DNA of 64,000 nucleotides from Quillaja saponaria (Eukaryota; Streptophyta; Magnoliopsida; Fabales; Quillajaceae). The translations under genes and the position numbers were made by a program. Below the pieces are notes generated by a model that saw only the letters and a program-made list of their open reading frames with translations, had not been told where the DNA came from and searched no databases. The DNA is taken from assembly GCA_029379385.1 (NCBI GenBank), contig CM055613.1, forward strand, positions 23,905,652 to 23,969,651, read 5' to 3'. The first letter of the stretch is position 1; each line of letters begins with the position of its first letter. Shown piece after piece: positions 48,734 to 61,157 of the stretch.

Positions 48734-50151
48734 GTTCTACAATCACACCAAGATAAGAACAACTTTGCATCTAGCAAAATCAGAATCGGAGTAACCAATT
48801 AATTCAGGGTGATCAATCCTTCTATGCTCTAGCATAAAATCTTTGGTTCTCTATAAATATTTCATAACCTAATTTACCAATCCTTGGTTTGTCTATGTCA
48901 AGAACTCTCATTGCAAAAGCAATGTCAGGCTTAGTGCAAACCTAAGCATACAACAAGCTTCCTGAGTGCACTAGCATAAGGCATATTTTTCATGGACTTT
49001 CTCTGAGACTTATTAACAAGACACTAATTTGAATTGAACTTGTCACTCTTAACAACAATTACATCCCCAGTCTTGCATTTATGCACATTGAACCTATTCA
49101 ACACTTAATCAATATAGGCTTACTGAGAAGGACCTAAAAAAGGTGAAACCTATCTTGGTGTTCACAACACTAAGAACAAAAGATGTCTCTCCAAGATCCT
49201 TCATGTCAAAGGTCTTATACAATACTATATTTTTCTCACGAAATAAATCAATGCCACTATTGACAAGCAAGATATCATCAACATACTAAATCAATATGAT
49301 AAACTTGCTTCTACTGACCTTAAGGTATATTGATTTATCAACCTTATTCTTAACAAAACTAAGAGAGGTGGCTACCTCATCAAATTTCAAGAACCATTAT
49401 CAGGATACTTATATGAGACCATTTGATAGATTTGTTAAACCTATAAATAAGATTATTACATTTATTCTCGTTGAAACCTTCACTATGTAACATGCTTTGT
49501 CAGGTTTCTATTCAAGAAAAATGTTTTCACATCCATATGAAATAACTCAATGTTGAAAATGAGTCACCAAGGCTATGATCAACCAAAAAGAATTTTATTT
49601 ATTATCTTAGTTCAGATAAGAGAGAAAGTCTCACTAAAAAGACACACATTTTCTTTAAGTGAAAACTCTCGGTTACAAGTTTTACTTTGAAACACTTAAT
49701 CTGTCCATTTGAATTATTCTTAGTCTTATACATTAACTTGCATCCAATAAGTATACAACACTATGAAAGTTCAACTAACTCCCATACACCATTATGTGCA
49801 TTGAACTATGTCACATCTCATATGGCATCAATCTGCGTACTCGACAGTAAGCTAGATGGATTATGATGTTGAGGAGCTACATCAGGAACAAGTGCAACAA
49901 TTTTATCGAGAACAGGTGATGTAATTTTTATTTATTCTTAACTTTCTCCCATCACCCATTCTCACCACATGTACAAATGATGTGATTTCTAACAAGACAT
50001 TTAAAATAACAAATACAACTTATTTTTCTGTTCTTTACTAGTAGTTGGATACATTTTCAACTTAATAAATCAAACTCTAAGAACTTAGTATGTGAGATAC
50101 TACAATCTTGGTTCCGCATGTAAATAGAACCTGTATCGCTTATAAGTTATT

Positions 50152-50403
50152 TCAATAACTAATAAAATAACAGTGGGTTAAACTAGGGTCGATTGTCTGC
50201 TTATTCTGGGTTATATATACCTGTTTCAGTTGGACACCCTCAAGACTTAGAAAAATGTTCATGTTAGATTTTCTCTCAGTCAACAACTTAAAAGGTGTTA
50301 GACCCTGATTTATTGGGAACCTTATTAAGGATGTATAAACCAATTTTAGGGACTTGTCCCTAAAAGTATTTAAGGGTAGGATTAATCCTTTCGGCCACAA
50401 CAC
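50152..50403 (-). pseudogene. Copia integrase C-terminal region remnant
   Basis: Frame with TPFKLLTERKSNMNIFLSLE, matching the TPFELWTGRKPSxxHLxxxG segment at the end of the copia integrase core. Separated by stops from RT. Confidence 0.7.
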
Positions 50404-51699
50404 TTTGTTCAGGGCTACCGGGTATGGAATATTGGATTACAATCCCAAATATTGCCTATCAACCTTATGTTTGTCATAATACTACTAACACGGTTAAACC
50501 TTATAGTTTTCATAACTTTTTGTAACTATATTTCAACTTCTATTTTGAAATTTTTAAAATTTTCAAAACAATCAAATTATTCCTTAATCAAGTGTAAAAA
50601 AAAAAAAAAAAAAAATGAAAAAATCAATTAGTAAAAGTGATAAAACATGAAATCCATTGAAATCAGTGTAAAAAATTTCTAAGAGACTTGAACTATTGAT
50701 TTTCCCATTTTTTACTATTTTGGTCAATTTAGTCCATGCACAATTAACCCAAATTTCTAAGTCTTCAAAAACAAGTAAGAGGAATAACATCATTTTTGAG
50801 TTTTTTTTCAACTTTTTCCCTTAATATTTAACTTAGATTTTTATGCAAAAACATTTAAGATTTTTCTTTAATTAGAGGTATTTTGGAAACAAATTTTTCC
50901 AGTATGAAAAGATGAAAGTATTACATTTGGAGAAGTTAAACACATACACCAATAATTTTGGAATTTAAAGCATTTGAACTTTAAATTACCAAAATTAAAA
51001 ATAAAATTACCATTTTGTCCAACAAGAAAATTAAAATCAAATTTCACCTACATGTTTAAAATTTTTGAACTATGAAAAGAGGACTCCAATGAATTTTACT
51101 TCCATTTTGACATCAATACTGACTCAAAATTTTAACTATAATTCACTTGAATTCTTTTTAAACAGATTTCTTGGTTATTTAACTAAGACTTGAATTTAAG
51201 GAAATATGTCTTTACATGCTCTCTTATTGCATTAGAAGCACATTAGGTTTATTTTCATGATAGCCTTAGAATCGTCGACATCAGGTTTCTAATCGTTACC
51301 ATGCTTTTTAATATCGTGAGATTTCTTATGATAAGCATGTTTCAACTTACCCTGAAAATATTTTTTAAAACTACATTTGAACTGAGAAACTTAAAAGTCA
51401 CCCTCAGTTTCGGACAACCACTCATGAGGTGTTAAGAGATAGACATTTTGAGACTGATTAGGCTTAACCTATTAGATTTCTCCCATAATTCAAAAACTTA
51501 TTTCTAAGTATTAATAGCAACAACATGAAGAGCAACAAGATTGTCACCACACATGGTTAAATCATGTCTATAATTTTCAAGACAAATTTAATTTCTTGCT
51601 TCCATTGCTTAATATTTGACCTAGTTAACAATTCAATGGAAGTAGTATTGTTGTTAAGAAAAAATGAGATGTTTTTTAATAAAAGAATGCAAGACGCCA

Positions 51700-52320
51700 A
51701 ACAATCAGGTAATTAATAACCAAAATAAAAACTTCTTCAACATGATTCCAAGGCGTATCATTACAAATCTCCTTTGGGTAAAGAATGTAAAATGCCATTA
51801 GGATCTCACGTCCAACCCACGAAATCGAAACATGAGAGCATTCCAGGCTTCGGAAAGTCCATCTTGTTTAGGCAGATAAACCTTCTAGGCCGAGAATGCA
51901 ATATGTCAAACAAAATAGGTAACAAGAATAAGAATTTTTTCTACATGAATCTGAGTCGTATCATTACAAACTCCTCTTTAGGCAGAGAATGTAACATGTC
52001 ATTACGATCTCATGATCAATCATTGAAAACAAAACATGAAAGCACACTAGCTTTCGAAAAGTTCTCATCTTTTGGTAAATAAACCTTCTAAGCTGGGAAT
52101 ATAACTTTCAAACAATTAGAGTAACTAATAACTGAGAATAAAAATTATTCTACATGAATCCAAGTCGCATCATTACAAACTCCTCTTTAGGAAGAGAATG
52201 TAACATGCTATTAGGATCTCATAATCACCCTATGAAGCCAAAAAAGTAAGCATCTTACTTTTCGAGAAGTCTGTCCCTTTTGGGCAAATAAACCTTCTAG
52301 GCCGGTATACCCCAAACAAT
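51700..52320 (-). repeat. Tandem repeat of about 205 bp, nearly three copies, in the leader of the minus-strand copia
   Basis: Copies align at 51754, 51957 and 52166 (spacing 203 and 209 bp). Each contains CGTATCATTACAAA, then AGAATGTAACATG, then an AAACCTTCTAGGCCG block. They lie between the primer site and the start of gag. Confidence 0.85.
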
Positions 52321-52885
52321 ATGCTACATATAATTCTCAAAATTAAAGAATATAATAAACTTCTGGGTAGGAAATTATATACCATAATTTAAGAAACATC
52401 TCGTACTTTCGCTTTCAAAAATCACACAAATCTATATAGATAGACTACTTTGGTGGCAACACCTATATAAACCTATAAGATTTTTCCAAGCCAGGAATTT
52501 AATTACTCCAATTTATCTTTATCAATTGAAATACTATTCAAAAGTAACTCAAAGTATCACTTAATGCATGTTGCAAACTCTAAATGAAATTGAATCAAAA
52601 CAAAGGTTTTCTACTAACACATGTTTTAAAAACAATAGAGTACGATAATATTTAGCTCTAGCTAGAGAAAGTAACTACTGTTTTCGGTTTCATAACATGT
52701 AAAACATGAAATTTCAACAAGCCCTAATAATTACATATATTCAGTAACATTAATTTCAAAAATAATAAAATAGCATTTACAAATACTATTATTAATACTC
52801 ATAATTTCCATCAATTAACCGGACCAAAAAATTTGATAATTAAAATAAAAAATTCCATAAAAAATTGGGGAGGAGATGATTGCCA

Positions 52886-52940
52886 AGTGCGTGGACCACA
52901 TGCACCCCCTAGAGCGCGTGGACCACACGCGCCCCCTAAA
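52886..52940. repeat. Two-copy GC-rich 27-bp repeat
   Basis: GCGTGGACCACATGCACCCCCTA and GCGTGGACCACACGCGCCCCCTA in tandem within the leader of the minus-strand copia. Confidence 0.75.
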
Positions 52941-53576
52941 GTTGTCTTCAACCTCCAGCAAGGTCTTGCTTGACCCGTTTTGGAGGGTATTCGAGTTGTA
53001 TGACCCGGCTGATTTTTTTTTCTTTTCAATTTCTCCTCGTTTTTAATGAGTTTTCTACAATTTTTGTATGGGTTTTGTTTTAAATTAGTATTATACTAAA
53101 AACCCTATAACAATTTCATGTTATTACAAGCAAATATGTCATCCAATGAAAATTAAAAAATTATGAACTCTAACTCTAACCCAAAAGGGTTTTAATTATG
53201 AATTTCTCAAAATTATGTGATTTCACTCATTGAATTGATTTCTAATAGTATGAAAACATACTATATACAAAACACATGATCAAAATAACATAAAATCATA
53301 ACCTTTTTAAATCATAGAATTAAATTCATTTTTATGTCAAACCGAATCTTAAAATTCAAATATCTCAACTTATAGTTGATGAAATCATACAAATAATATT
53401 TCAAATTAAAGATATTTTAAAAAGGAACAAAACCCTTAACATTAGGAATTCAATTTCATACATTTAAGGTTTCGATTTTTGAGTTTAAAATTATGACTTA
53501 AATGAACCCTACTATTTTATGTTAATTAAATAATTTTAGGATTCTAAACCTATGTATATCCTGCTCTGAAACCACA

Positions 53577-54010
53577 TGTAAGATAATTATAGGATCACTT
53601 ACATGAATTTAGAACATAGCTTAATATAATACTTGTATACCTGATTGAGTCATATTAGCGGAATAGACGATTCCTTAAGCAAGCAAGCTTTAGATTGAAT
53701 TCTTATATAGCTAGGTATTCCTCTCCGTACTTTCTACTTACTAACAGATCTCAATAGGCAAGATACATTGATTCAGAAAGGAAAGGAGACCTAACCTATT
53801 TATGATCAAACCCTAAGAGTCCTCATATTAAAGACTTTTTAAGGAATACAACACTTATTGCTAATCCACATCCAACACAAAAAGGTGTGTTTGAGCTATA
53901 TCCAAATTATCACATAAACCAAATAGGCTCTTACCAGTCTGTCTCAATTGGACCAAACCTTAAACTCATTTTTATCAAAACTAAAATCATACAAGTGTGG
54001 AATTTCTAAT
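53577..54010 (-). repeat. 5' LTR of the minus-strand copia
   Basis: Bounded by the primer site (53560-53574) on one side and the outer LTR on the other. It is about 434 bp; its downstream partner at 47466-47791 lacks roughly the first 110 bp (plus-strand reading). Confidence 0.7.
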
Positions 54011-55330
54011 AGGTTTTGTTTATTGTAGTTGAGATGTTTCAGGAACTTCTAAGCATATAAATTGGTTTCTATGTTTATGAATTATTCATCCAAGAAATAA
54101 CAATCTAGTTCTCATATTTCTTATGACTCATCCTTTCTAGTTTCTTGAATTTTTCTTACAATAATCCAACAATTTTGGTATCAGAGCAAGTTTCGAGTTC
54201 TATTTGGGCGTTGACTTAACATGATAGCTAACAATAGTGTTAGCACTTCACAGCCTCTCAGTCCAATATTCAATGGGAAAAGTTATGAGTTTTGTAGCAT
54301 AATGATGAAGACTCTGTTTAAGTCTCAAGTCTTTTGTAATTCCATATGAAGAAGGCAAGTTGAAGGAGAATCAAAGGACTTAAGGGCATATTGTTCTTAA
54401 TTCATTCAACAAGTATGCACAAGATCATTTTTTCTAGAATTGCAGTAGCAGAAACCTCAAAGAAGCTTGGAAAATTTTGCAAAAAGAATTTCAAGGCTCT
54501 TAAAAGGAAATCCCAATAAAACTTCAATCTCTCAAACTAGATTTTGAAACTTGATTTAAGAAAAACAATGAGTTTGTACAAGATTTTCTCTCTAGACTTA
54601 CCAATATTATGAGTCAAATAAAGTCTTATGGAGAGAAAGTTCTTGATGAAGCTATGGTTGCTAAAGTTGTAAGGAGTTGTTGATGACACTATGGTTATTA
54701 AAGTTGTTGAAGAAATGGTATTTTAAGCAAAAGGGGAATTACACATGTAAAATGAAGAATGAGCTGGAAAGGGATATGGAAGAGGAAGAACTCATGATAT
54801 GGTAGAGGATGAGTTAGAGGGCGAACCTATGGGTCCTTCAACAATAGAAGTGGAATTCAGTGTTGCTGCTACCAAAGGTTTAGGCATATAGCTTCACATT
54901 GTGAAAGTATTGACAAAGTAGCAAGCTATGTAGAGGAAGAGGAAACAATAACTGAAGAAAAAAAAGTAAGTTATTCATGGCTCATCTTAATTCAACTAAT
55001 ATTGCTAGAAGTGGAGTTTTTTAATTTTTAATTTATTTAAACAATTGCTCAATCACGCGTGTGACATGAGATCAGCATTCAAAGATCTTGATGAGTTACA
55101 AAAGATGCATGTTAGGCTTAGAGACAATAAGCCAGTTCAAGTTGAAAGGAAATATATTGTTGCTGTTAAAACAAGTCATGATAATGAAGGTTTCTACATA
55201 ATGTTTACTTCGTTCCTAGCTTGGTCCATAACTTGCTCAGTGTTAGACAATTAATGGCTTGTGGATACTCTCTTTTATTTGATGACACTATAAGGAATCA
55301 TTATAAAAAATGGTGCACCTAAAATGCGCA

Positions 55331-55950
55331 ATGAATTTTATTTTATTTTTTTTCAAATCACCTTATGATTATATGAAAGATCCTTAAAGCTATTTTAATA
55401 ATTAAAAATGTTAGATATAGAATTGTGTACCTCTGAGGTTTATAATTTTGGTCGTATTCTTGATTTGGATTTCACTCCTTATTAGTTTATCAAGAGCACA
55501 ATAACATCACAAGTGTCTCGTCTCTAGGTGTATTCCATATGAACGAATCCAACCAATGATCTCCATGCTTAAAGGTGAGAGGGGTTACCAAGAGATTCCT
55601 TGTATGCCAGAACAAGTTACCGAATCCCTCTTGTAATTCAAGAATTGAACTTAGCTTAAAATCTTTTGAAAGGATTTAAGCCTTTGTATTATACGTATAA
55701 TTATTCTTTGCTTATATTTTTTTTAGTTTTTTAAGCTTATATTTATAATGACTAGCCACCTCCGCATGTGTTGGACAATCCTAACACATTAAGGATTATG
55801 CTAACATTAGAGTTTAATCATAATTAAACCTAATGCTTAGCAAATGATTAAGTGATAGCTGTGAACAACAAATTCGTTCTCGAAAGTAACGGACAAGAAA
55901 GTGTGTACAAAAAATAAAATTTTTATTATAGTTGTAAAATAGATGGATAC
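55331..55950. other. AT-rich DNA between the copia fragment and the TRIM, probably LTR-derived
   Basis: No coding frame. The text on both sides of the TRIM may belong to a single older LTR element, but I could not establish its ends. Confidence 0.35.
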
Positions 55951-56274
55951 TGTTAAATAAAATAGAATAAGGAAATGATTGTGGCCTTGATTGATATCTC
56001 AAAGGCTACACCCATAAGCTTTATTTATAGTAAATAATAAAACATAGACTTCCATATCTAAACAATGTGGGACTACACAATATAATAATATTATATTCTT
56101 AATACTCCCCCTCAAGATGGAACATATAATGCTCAATCTTGTACAAATAAAACCCAATTACCAATCTCTACACTCCCTTTTACTTACAACAATCTAGGTG
56201 AAGCTTCAATCTGTTTGATGAACATACTGGTACCCATGAATAGTACTCGTGTTGGCTGGAAAGAGACACAGCCA

Positions 56275-56370
56275 GATTTTTCAGAAAAATAAAAAGAGCA
56301 CCATTGGAAAAACGAACAATGAGATTTTCCAGAAAAATAAAAGGAGCACCGTTGGAAAAAGACACAACGG
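56275..56370. repeat. Direct repeat of about 51 bp in the TRIM interior
   Basis: CAGAAAAATAAAAAGAGCACC is repeated about 51 bp later as CAGAAAAATAAAAGGAGCACC, each followed by a TTGGAAAAA block. Confidence 0.8.
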
Positions 56371-56534
56371 GAAGTTCATGAAGGTACTGTTGAGCTGTCA
56401 AACCCTAAATAAGCTTGAAAAAAAAAAGGGATGAACCATCTTTAGATGGTGAAACTTCAAGTGAATTGGCGATTTCAATTTTTTCAGAGGTAGACATACT
56501 GATGAACAGTATCCCGATGAATAATAATCGTATT

Positions 56535-56680
56535 GCTGGAATGAAACGCAGTAATAGAGAGACACGCTGGAATGAAACGCAGTAGTAGAGAGACACGCTG
56601 GAATGAAACGCAGCAGCAATAGAGAGACACGCTGGAATGAAATGCAGCAACAATACAGAGACATGCTGGAATGAGGCGTG
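56535..56680. repeat. Minisatellite of 31-34 bp units in the TRIM interior
   Basis: Five units starting GCTGGAATGA at 56535, 56566, 56597, 56631 and 56665. Short Ser/Tyr/Cys-rich reading frames over this stretch are repeat artefacts. Confidence 0.92.
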
Positions 56681-56781
56681 AATGGAAGAAACAACTAGGT
56701 TTAATGATAGCTAGCGGCAAATGCCTTTTTTTTTTTCTTCTTTTTCTTCATGTGGCAACTAGATAAAAGAAAGAGAAGATT

Positions 56782-56817
<36 letters not shown>

Positions 56818-57025
56818 TGGAAATAGGCCAAGATCGGGCTTGGGTTTGAAACCCGCTCTGATACCATGTTAAATAAAATATAATAAGGAAATGATTGTGG
56901 CCTTGATTGATATCTCAAAGGCTACACCCATAAGCTTTATTTATAGTAAATAATAAAACATAGACTTCCACATCTAAACAATGTGGGACTACACAATATA
57001 ATAATATTATATTCCTAATAGATAC

Positions 57026-58825
57026 AACCTCTGAATTAATATTTCTTACAAGAAAATAATAAAATCTTAGGGATTTGATCTCATTGACAGCTTTACTTAA
57101 TCCAAAGACTATGTAGCTTGATCCTGGATGAATTGATGAACCTTTTTTAAAAAGACGTTATGGGTGGTCATTGGGAAAGATCTTGCAAATTTTGAGGGCA
57201 CTGGGCTTGATCGTAAGGATTTATGGCTTGCTTGAATCTCTGTTGCTTGAGAAAGAAAAGCAAGAGAGTTTCAAAAGCTTTTGTGCCTTGAGTTTTCTGC
57301 CTCCCTTCCATTGCCTATGTGAACCTATTTATAGGAGAAGGTTAGGGTAGAAAAGTTTGAGAATTTGAGGTAATTGTGATGATTGAAGAATTTGTCCAAT
57401 TTAAATATAATTGGAGGTGATTGAATGGAATGTTGGGTAATTGAAAGTGATTTGACTGTGATTGAGGTGGATTTGAGATGATTTGATTGTGATAGGTGTT
57501 GATTACTAATTTGTGTTTATTTTGTCAATTGACCAATTAGTGTCTTATTTGTCAATTTGTATTTTGACTAATTAGTGTCTAAGTTTCTAATTTATAATTT
57601 AACTAATTGACACTTAAATTGGCCAATTATTTTAATAGACAAAAATGCCAAAATTTTGATATTTACAACTGCCCCAAAACTCTTTTTAATTGAATATCAT
57701 CCTATTGTGTATAACTTATTAGATTCAAACTATTGATGACAGTAGGTATGTAATTTTTACATATTTATCATTGGATTTCATCCAATTAAATTAGAATTCA
57801 TTGTAATTATTTAAATTATAACTCTTTTTAATTTACCTTTTAATCAAGATTAATTAATTAATCATTTATAATTATTAATTAATTATCAATATTTCTTACA
57901 AGCCAAGATTTGTGCATATCAGAGCATGATGACTACCTATAATAATAGTATGAATATGATTGTGAACCTTTTCATTAAGAATTACCATACAATTTAATCA
58001 TTCTCTCATGCGATGTCATAATTAAATCTATTTGGGTATGAAATTAATGTTAAACCCTACATTTGGTCATATGTGTGTAAATCTTAAGATTATAACTTTT
58101 TTGGAGAAATTAGAAACTCATTTTCTAATATCCACCCTGCTATGGTCATAAATTTTAAGTTACACCATTTATAAACCACATAAGACACTCTTTTTTCTAC
58201 TAACAGTGTTGGATCCTTTATTGTGCATTAACATACCCCTATATGTAAGTGATTATACCCAGTTGCAATTTCTTAGGTGACTCATTAATAAAGAATTAGA
58301 AATTACATTAAAATATAATCACATACTTACAAGATAACTATTGTGCCTAAAGCCAGAGAACTATTTGTACAACTGTATCATGAGATTAAACACCTATTGA
58401 CATGTAGAGAAACTCCATATAAGTGTTCTCAATTAAGTTAGTTCAATTTACTCATTCTCTAATAAGCACTAGTATATCTGTCTTAGTGTCTCATACACAA
58501 GTGACTATGAGATCAACTTTTTAAGCTAACTAGACATGTACTAATCTATTAGGATTCACAAATGCCCTACTTAGTGATATGAATTAAGCTTCAAAGAAAT
58601 ATATCTTATTAGCATGATCTCATCATGATACTTGTTTTCATTAGTTAAATTCTTTGAACTCGTTATGGTTAATTAATAACTCTTACACATGATATTATTT
58701 GTCACTTATTCAATTAAATAAATATTAATTTTTATTAATATTATTATGAATAAGATTGTACATAAAATAATATGTCACGACATCATATGTCAATGGTTTT
58801 AGGGCATATTACTACCAATCTCCTA
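57026..58825 (-). repeat. Probable LTR of a minus-strand copia element
   Basis: The border at 58795-58830 reads, on the minus strand, as a purine-rich GGAGATTGG followed by AATATGCCCTAAAACC, the typical start of the 3' LTR in a common plant copia group (GGAGATTGTTGGG...GCCCTAAAA). Sequence to the left is long, AT-rich and non-coding, as such LTRs are. The left border is unknown. Confidence 0.5.
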
Positions 58826-59770
58826 TTTGCACTAAAGACAATCAATCATGTACTCATGATGTCGATTGAGCTAATAGTTTTGCTCTAGTTAGTGAATTAG
58901 CTTAAATCTTTCTTTTTTCCTAAGTTGTACAAAATTATATAAATCCCTTTATATATGATATCTCAAATCATACAGGGAATTACAATTCCAAATATTTGAA
59001 CCTCTTATGAGACTATAGTTCCAAGGCTTAAGCTATTGCTCCATTATCATCAAAGTACATGTTACTAGATGTTTTAATGGTAAAAATTCTCAAGTTCAAT
59101 AGCAAACTTGGTTGTGCAAACATTGTAAGGAAATATAAAGATTTAGTATAGGAATTTATTAGCATTATATACCATAATTCCAATTAACCATTTCAATAGG
59201 AAACTCACATATAGAATGCATACACTTTATTATACATATTAGATTCCAAGTCTAATAGTTATAACTAATATCAAGAAATTTCTTAATTGGTTTTATATTC
59301 CTACAATATTCTTAATGTGTAGCATGTTATTCTTGTATTTTAGCTAAAATACATATAATACTCCCATTAGCTTTATTGTATAATCTTGATTTATCCATAT
59401 TCATATGTATATCAAATTCTTTGATATCTATAACGAATTGGATGAACCAATTTTAGAAAACTTGTTTAGATTCATAAAATAAAATATTGAAATTTACACA
59501 CTACATGATTATTACCGGTAGATGTAAAACCTTTTATTTGTTATAATATTCTCTTTTTCCAATGAGATATTTGGTAATACTATTTTGTAGAAGCATCTTA
59601 TATCTCAAAGTGTTAGTGTGTATCCCTTGCAAGTAAAATCCTTATGGACTATTAATGAAACAATTTATCAAAGTCAACAGTTATCTTTGTTTATAATTGT
59701 TCGCTACTAACATTACTAAAAATGTGATAACTTTTTAAAATAGAGTTATTTCACTACACTTATAAGTCCT
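58826..59770 (-). other. Degenerate DNA, probably internal part of the minus-strand copia
   Basis: Follows the LTR border at 58825, but no domain could be read with confidence because of many stops and AT enrichment. Confidence 0.35.
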
Positions 59771-59772
59771 AA

Positions 59773-61002
59773 ATTGTGTCAAATCTTTGGGTTTAGAGTT
59801 AGATTTCAATTAAATTTATTTTTTTAGTCATTCAATGATAAGTAGTTTTTGTTTAAAATAATTATTTATTTTGATTTAAATTATTTTGAGTAATGTCCTA
59901 GTCCAAATCAAAGAAGGAGATAGCTGCATCACAGCGTGAAGGACAAGAGAGCTATAACGTCCAAGATTGGAAAGAAGCAAGAAGACAAAATGCATTGTGC
60001 TATAACGATGCATCACATGGCACGACACTACAGCTGGGTGCAAAAGGAAGCCACGACTCAAGGATGGCCATTTTTACACAAGCAAGTCAGACAGTGCAGC
60101 ATCGTCAAAAAGAAAGACGCCATTAATAAAATGACTTTGTTGACAAGTTAGAAAGATGGGTGATGTAATGCTAAGTATGTGTGAGCCACGAAGCCTATAT
60201 GTATTCACTCAGGACTTCTAGTCGTTTTAAACTAGGAGAAAAAGACCAATAAAAATAAGTGTAGGTTGGGGTGAAAAACAAATCAAAGCAAGTGAGTTGA
60301 GAGATATTAAGGAGATCGTGAAGACTCGGAGCTGTGACATTTCTAGTCTTCTACTCTCTTATTCTTATTTTCTAGTTAACTTGTAATGGCTATTTCATTT
60401 TTGTTTTCTTACCTTAGTCAATATGGAGTAGTTCCATTCAAAGGTTACAATTGAACTCACATATAGACTATGTGGACCTTGCTTTAAATTAATTTATGCT
60501 TAGTTTTCAATTATTTATGTTATCTTGATATTGATGTTTCTAATTACTTAATCACTAGTTAGATTGATTTGTAACCCTTAATTTAGGTTGGAAAAGTAAA
60601 TTCAGGGTTAGCCTTAGACAACTTAGCTTATGATTGGTTTATTCATCTAATTGGATAATCTAATTTATTAAAAAGATAATAATATACTCTTTAGCCATAT
60701 GTAACCAAATTAGAGCAGTGCTTAAAACATTTGTCTTAGTCTAGTTCACATGAGAATGTAGTGAATTAACTAAGGGGAATATAATATTATAATACATAAG
60801 AATATGAAGTGTAAGGGATATTGTAAACCTAAGTTTAGTTTAAGAAACTCATCAAACACCAATCCATTAGTTTGAATAGAATTAAGTCATTACTATTAGT
60901 ACTTAGTATTATTGTAGTATAATTTCTCAGGGCAACAATCTCTACTTAACCACTATATTACTTCAAAATGAAAAGTGCGCTTGCGTAACAAAATTTGTGT
61001 CA
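59773..61002 (+). repeat. 5' LTR of a gypsy element (Athila/Tat-like)
   Basis: Ends TGTGTCA at 61002, two bases from CA to the primer site. The start is tentatively the TGTGTCAAATC at about 59775. Contains a leader-like region with AAGAAGCAAGAAG and a pyrimidine-rich stretch near 60350. Confidence 0.5.
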
Positions 61003-61008
61003 AGTTTT

Positions 61009-61024
61009 TGGCACCGTTGCCGGG
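61009..61024 (+). promoter_or_regulatory. Primer binding site, tRNA-Asp type
   Basis: TGGCACCGTTGCCGGG differs at one base from the TGGCGCCGTTGCCGGG primer site characteristic of plant Athila/Tat-type gypsy elements, complementary to the tRNA-Asp 3' end. Confidence 0.8.
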
Positions 61025-61157
61025 TAACTATTTCTACTGTACTTTTAATATTAATATCAACATTCTTAGTTTTAATTCAAACCTTATTATTTTTTTGTTT
61101 TTCAAGTTAACCTTGGACATTTCATGCGAAAAAGTCACAACTTAGAACTAGTATCTT

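Larger units (their letters stand above)
47466..54010 (-). mobile_element. Minus-strand copia element nested in the LTR of another copia
   Basis: Two related LTR copies: 53577-54010 (5' LTR) and a shortened one at about 47466-47791 (3' LTR), sharing blocks such as CCAACACAAAAAGGTGTG. The primer site, read on the minus strand as TGGTTTCAGAGCAGG, is at 53560-53574; a purine-rich tract abuts the 3' LTR at 47792. Gag starts near 51660 (SNIKQWKQEIKFVL); integrase, RT (YVDD intact at 49274-49285) and RNase H traces follow on the minus strand. Frameshifts and stops throughout. Confidence 0.82.
47367..55330 (+). mobile_element. Plus-strand copia element, 5' LTR split by a nested insertion, 3' part missing
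   Basis: The LTR start TGTTGAAGAAAATCTGATT is at 47367 and the LTR is broken near 47466. It resumes near 54010 and ends at about 54171, followed by a tRNA-Met-type primer site TGGTATCAGAGCA at 54176. Gag traces follow (PIFNGKSYEF near 54265) and then a pre-protease region at 55045-55254 (FKDLDELQKMHVRL, KTSH). No integrase or RT was recognised downstream, so the element is truncated. The piece between the LTR halves is the minus-strand element described separately. Confidence 0.75.
55951..57020 (-). mobile_element. TRIM: short non-autonomous LTR retrotransposon, nearly intact
   Basis: 1070 bp, flanked by a perfect 5-bp duplication GATAC (55946-55950 and 57021-57025). The two LTRs, 55951-56104 and 56867-57020, are 154 bp each, start TGTTAAATAA and differ at about three positions. 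On the minus strand the primer site TGGTATCAGAGCGGGTTTC (initiator tRNA-Met type) follows the right LTR, and a GAGGGGGAG polypurine tract adjoins the left LTR at 56105. The 762-bp interior has no gag or pol, so it must use enzymes from other elements. Confidence 0.93.

Noticed and set aside
51774..52082. 102-residue plus-strand frame with repeated LGRECNMS
   Set aside because: Produced by the 205-bp tandem repeat in the copia leader on the non-coding strand.
56398..56720. Three overlapping minus-strand frames with repeated FHSSVSLYY segments
   Set aside because: They arise from the minisatellite inside the TRIM and continue in all three frames, which marks repeat DNA and not a protein.
56815..56866. 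tRNA-like motif (GGTTTGAAACCC)
   Set aside because: It is the retrotransposon primer site next to the right LTR of the TRIM, not a tRNA gene.
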